The notes below the pieces were generated by a model. That model was not told where the DNA came from. It did not search any database and saw nothing but the letters and a program-made list of their open reading frames with translations. This document shows positions 59,620 through 64,000 of a stretch of DNA of 64,000 bases, one piece after another. The first letter of the stretch is position 1. Every line of letters begins with the position of its first letter. Both the position numbers and the translations under genes were made by a program. The stretch comes from Dermatemys mawii. Its lineage: Eukaryota; Chordata; Testudines; Dermatemydidae. The DNA lies in the NCBI GenBank assembly GCA_007922305.1, contig ML677373.1:12016127-12080126 (forward strand). Direction: 5' to 3'.

Positions 59620-59699
59620 GTGAGGTGGGGGCAGGGAAGGGGCTGTGCGGGGGAAACCTTTCTACCTCTCTGCACAGCCCAAGCCCAGACAGACCCTTG

Positions 59700-60150
59700 T
59701 GGGGTTTAGTTCCCAGGGCCAGGACAGCAGGGAGTGTGGCATTGATGGGTATCAGGGGTGGGATTGCAGGGGGCTGTGGGTCAGAATTGAGGGGCATCAG
59801 CAGAGCTGGGTGGGGGGAGCCCAGGGGTGGGATTGTAGGGGGATGTGGGTCTGCATTGAGAGGAGAAATGGAAGAGCAGTGGTGGGGAGCCCAGGGCTGG
59901 GACAGCACGGTGCTGGGCATCTGGGGCATCGGTAGAGCTGCAGGTTTGAATAGCAGAGAGGCTGTGGGTCAGGATTGAGGGGCATCAGCAGACCTGTTTA
60001 GTTGATACCATCATTGAGGGGTGGGGTCCGGAATGAAGGACATCCCAGAGCTTTTCGTGGGGGACATCCCAGGACTGGAGTATCAATGATGCTGCAGGTC
60101 AGGATTAAAGGGCATCAGTAGACCTGTGTGTGGGGAGCCCAGGGCTGAAA
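59700..60150. repeat. Degenerate tandem repeat in TRIM47 intron 1
   Basis: Phrases such as 'gtgggtcagaattgaggggcatcagcagagctg', 'ggggagcccagggctggga' recur five to six times at roughly 60-90 base spacing, with decay increasing to the right. Confidence 0.6.
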
Positions 60151-62569
60151 TATAAGTTGAGTCAAAGGCTAAAGCGTGGGTTGGGGAGAGGGTTGTCTGT
60201 TTTCTAAGCTGGGGACACAGTTTGGCCCCTTGTACACATGGAGGACCAAAGTCCCCAACCCTGTTAAAGCACAGCGCTATGACACAGTCAGTTTCATAGT
60301 ATAAGTGCTTAGCAGTCAAGGTAGCTCTTGCCAGTGGAAGGAGAAGGAAGGGAAAAAAGGTGTCAAGATCCCAGAACACTCTGTGCTTGTTAACTTGAAA
60401 ATGGTGCTCTGTTCTCTGCAATTCCCTGGAGCTGCAGCCAGGCGGGGGAAAATCCGCATTGGAAAATCCACTGACAAGATGGTTTTAAGTAAAAATAACA
60501 GTTTAACCGGACTTTTACAAGGGGTTCCGCCTGGCTGCCAGATTACACAAATGCAAGAAATCTGGTAATGTAACTGATTATGTGTGGGTTTGGGGAGGAG
60601 GCAGAAACAAAAGTCTGGGCATAAACAGGTTCCTTTGGGAGGTACTGGGCCAAATCCATCCCTGGCCTCACTCCATCACCTTCACTTGAATTAAACCTGG
60701 GAGCAATTTGTCCACTTTCGTCTCTTTCCCACAGTATCTTGAATCGGGTCCTTTATTTTTTTTGGCTCCCTTCCCAGATTTCATTCCTTGCTCCATTCGT
60801 CTTTTGTGTTCTGTCGTCAGGGATTTTTCCATCACTCCCGTTCCCAGATGGGTCTGACTCATCTACCAAATTCTCACCCACAAGGTTTTCTTGAGCTGTC
60901 AGTTTCATTCTGGCTCATCTGCTGTAGTTGGGAGAAGTTCCCAAAGTGAGAGGGGAGGGGCAGCTTTGCTGGGCATTGCCATGACCTGGCTAATGGCCAC
61001 TGCCCTCTACTGGTTAGAATCAGAGTTGCTGAAGTGTCTGTGCTATGGCTCTTACACTGCTAACACTTGATGGGGACTCTCCTTCAGCTCAAGCGGCAGG
61101 GGTCTGTGCTATTGCAGCAGATGGATCTGAGTCTCATTCCCGCTGGTGCTAGGAAGCTCCGAGTTGGCGTAGTTGGTAGAGGCAAACCTAGGCGATCACA
61201 GATCTGATTTATAGTGGGGAGTACCGAGGTGGAATTGACACGTGCTATTTCATCTGGTTTTTTGAGGCCACCCTCCTGCTGCAGAGAAACCTCTGGCCTT
61301 TGTTACTGAGTTCCATCGGTGTGATCTGCACTGTGGTGAACACAGAGGAAGGCAGGATCTCCAAGGAGCTGCCAGCCTTAGGCAAACAATACACTGCCCA
61401 CCGGATCTAGCATGTTTAAGGCAGATCGTATGGGAGGCACAATCTACTGGACAGTGTTGGCTCTTTAATATTAATGTAACTACTTGCGGTGGATTGGCTT
61501 GAGGAATGGGAAAGGGGGCCTGGTAATGTTAAGGTTCATGCTTCACCACCACCCCTGCATCAGGAAGGTTAGTCCAAGATAGTACCTGGCAATGGAGGAG
61601 GGTGGGATCAGTTTCTGGGGGGCAGAGATATCAAGCAGCTGCATTGGGATCTGAAGTTGCCTTAAACAGCCTGGAACGTGTCAACGTCAATTTCGTTGAC
61701 GCTCCCCGCTCCCTCCCCTTGGGGTTCTGCAGCTTCTCAGCTAAGATCTCTCCTATGCGTTGGTCTCCTCCTGCATGCAGCTGTTGCAAAAACTGCTTAT
61801 TTCCTTTGGAGTTCAGTCCAATACACCTCAAAGGACAGGCATAACTCAGTAGACTTCTGGAAAAACAAGATTTATTGCAAGCAATAAGGAGTCAGAAGGG
61901 GTTATCACCCAAACAACTGGCTCAACTCAATACATGTGTGAGGATATTTTACACCTCTGTGTTGATAAGGGAGGGGGACTTTCAATCCACTTACACAGGT
62001 GGGAACACTTAATGACTATTACATCCATTGTTGGTCTTAATCTATTTCATTTACATGTCTGGTAAACAGGAGGTTCAAAACACTTAGGGGTACTTAGACA
62101 CTATGACGCCTGCACATCTGTGACAGGGTGAATGCAAGTTTAAAATGCATGTTAAACTAGGGGTCAATAGTACATATACAGGGAGTGAGATTATAAGTCT
62201 AAGGTTATTTTAAAATCATACTACAACATTCTAAGTTACATTTTCCTAACAATCATTTTCTTAACACAGCCATTGGCAGGTGCTGTGCTGTTGGTGTGGT
62301 TTGGCGTCTGGCTAGCTTTTTCACTTTATCGGGCGACAGCACATTGTGCCTTGCTCCCAATGCACCTCTCCCAGGCCTATATTTATCCAAACCCCAAGAA
62401 CGTTGCTAATGTGCAGCTATGGCTACAGCCGTGTACGTGCCCCTCGCAACCTTCCCGAAGGGGAGAGCCTTCTTCCCAAAACTCAAACCTCAGACACCCA
62501 GGAAATGTGGAATCAAGGTCCTGCCCTTCACAAGCACATTGGCCTGATGATCCAACATACCCTGCAAGC

Positions 62570-62729
62570 ATTAGAACACTAGGCAATGCAGAGTTAAGGT
62601 TATTAGAACACTAGGCAATGCAGAGTTAAGGTTATTAGAACACTAGGCAATGCAGAGTTAAGGTTACTAGAACACTAGGCAATGCAGAGTTAAGGTTACT
62701 AGAACACTAGGCAATGCAGAGTTAAGGTG
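62570..62729. repeat. 32-bp minisatellite, five copies
   Basis: Five head-to-tail units of 32 bases (attagaacactaggcaatgc followed by agagttaaggtt). Copies differ only at the second base (t or c) and at the last base of the final copy. It lies in TRIM47 intron 1. Confidence 0.92.
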
Positions 62730-64000
62730 ATGCTACCTACACATCCAGCACCATGCACATGTTCTAATGGGCATTGTGGCGAAGCTGATGCTCTTGTAAG
62801 GGGTGTGCAGGGGCCTTTACCCAGCATTTCTTGGTTATCCAACCTTTGAGCTTCAGGAGCAGTCCTCTCCCCTTTGGAAGGCTGCTGGGGAATGTCACAG
62901 CCTTGCTTTGGAAGGGGACGGGGAGCTCACTCCACTGCTGTGAGGCTGCAGCCGTTGCTCTGTGTTTAACAAAGCTTTCTGCATTTGAATTTCCATTATT
63001 GTTGTTAAAGTGGGAGGTAGCAAAGGACGGGGGTGGGGTCTAAGGGAGATGAGGCCAAGAGGACACTTGGAACAGAATGACTCCCCTGCCTGGTGAGTCC
63101 TAGCAGGTCTGTTGGGGCATGCTAGTGCTTTCTTGCTTTCTCCTGCTCCTTTGACACCCACCTGTCTCCGACCCTCTTTCCCTCATATACCACCATAGCC
63201 CTGCTCACCTGGGTGCAGGACATGGGTCAGGTGTGGTGGGGAAGCAGGAAGCGATTGCTGTTAGGGGAGCCTTCTCTTCCCTTCCATCCACACCTCCCCA
63301 TCCAGAAATGCCCCCTCCTCAGCTCCAGTAAATATCCAGTAAATATCCCCCTCCTCAGCTGCCAGTCCCAGTCTGACTCACCAGTTCAAGTCGGGGAGTG
63401 GGGGAATCTGTGCAGCGGGGCCTGGTTGGGATGGGGCAGAGATGGTTTCCTGTCTCTCTAACTACAGTACCCCTTACCTCCTGCATGCCCCTTTCGCTCT
63501 ACGCAGGGACTCCCCCACATCAGTGCCAATGAGCATGACAGCCCATCCCTGCCTCCGCCAATCAGTGTGCCCCTCCCATCCCTGCCCCATGTTCTGGAGC
63601 TATTAAGCCAATGAGCGCAGGAGCTGAGTGGAACGCTCTGCGTGGAGAGGTGCCCGTCCTGCAAGGTGCTGACGATGCACATACCAGCTGTTCTGAGCGG
63701 CGGTTAATAGGGGGCACGAAGGGGCGACTGGAATAAGAGGTGTCCATTGGGTCTGTGAAATGCCCCATCCAGAGGGGCAAGCCCTGGGATCTGCCACGCT
63801 GCGACTGGCTCGCTGTAAGGGTCGTTCCCACAGGTAGAGCTCAGCAGAGTGGCACGGTGGAAGCTTGCGGTGTTGCCCATGGAAACCACTGGGGTTGACC
63901 TGTACAAGTTTGAATCCTGCTCGCAGCGAGCGGCTCATTTAAATGGGTTGGACAAACGCCTGTCAGGGCAGGTCTAGATTTACATGAGCCTACCTCAGCG

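Larger units (their letters stand above)
59620..64000 (+). other. TRIM47 intron 1 (continues beyond the window)
   Basis: No further exon recognised: no splice-bounded 96- or 234-base segment with coiled-coil coding was seen. The content is a degenerate tandem array (59700-60150), a possible LTR-like stretch (about 61850-62270), a 32-bp minisatellite (62570-62729) and unremarkable sequence up to the end. Confidence 0.5.

Noticed and set aside
58446..59978. 510-codon ORF on + strand and 288- to 299-codon ORFs on - strand around TRIM47 exon 1
   Set aside because: They are by-products of extreme GC content. Only the frame of 58939-59619 shows RING and B-box residues and a matching donor site.
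61081..61190. Possible second TRIM47 exon after the ctccttcag or attgcag acceptor-like sites
   Set aside because: No 96-base coiled-coil coding segment or suitable donor follows in phase 0.
62570..62729. CRISPR-like regular repeat
   Set aside because: The 32-base units are directly adjacent with no spacers, and the setting is a vertebrate intron.

Overview
The window is vertebrate nuclear DNA, almost certainly from a turtle. The genes have many small exons with GT-AG introns and match vertebrate families. The introns carry a repeat mix typical of turtles: tRNA-derived SINEs read on the minus strand, MIR/CORE-like SINEs, CR1 LINE 3' ends, many hAT-type elements with 8-bp target duplications, and short elements with ends resembling 'tatgtctacactac'. 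The turtle assignment rests on remembered repeat types and not on a database search.

Four protein-coding genes lie head to tail on the + strand. FBF1 has 31 coding exons (549-30641; 1,187 residues by my splice model). MRPL38 has 9 coding exons (35164-42826; 380 residues). TRIM65 has 6 coding exons (47400-56714; 521 residues). TRIM47 has only its first coding exon here (58939-59619; 227 residues) and should continue past the right edge. This order and orientation match human 17q25.1 (FBF1-MRPL38-TRIM65-TRIM47), so this is a conserved syntenic block. I found no gene with good support on the minus strand.

Region by region: 1-548 is 5' flank or 5' UTR of FBF1. 549-30641 is FBF1, with repeat-rich introns; the most notable are intron 15 (a decayed hAT element with a recognisable transposase remnant) and intron 17 (several strong foldback palindromes). 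30642-35163 holds the FBF1 3' UTR, a 443-bp hAT element and other repeats. 35090-35350 is a CpG-rich promoter for MRPL38. 42827-47399 separates MRPL38 from TRIM65 and is mostly old transposons. 49629-52683 is a TRIM65 intron packed with mobile elements. 56715-58938 contains the TRIM65 3' end and the TRIM47 promoter region. 59620-64000 is TRIM47 intron with degenerate tandem repeats and a 5 x 32-bp minisatellite.

The four genes do not form a pathway. FBF1 is a distal-appendage protein of the basal body. MRPL38 is a mitochondrial large-ribosomal-subunit protein. TRIM65 and TRIM47 are neighbouring RING/B-box ubiquitin ligases that probably arose by an old tandem duplication. No previously undescribed system was recognised. 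The most useful unusual points are an FBF1 first coding exon holding only the ATG plus an overlapping upstream ORF, a GC-AG intron near the FBF1 3' end, the hAT transposase relic, and a near-perfect 53-bp-arm hairpin in intron 17.
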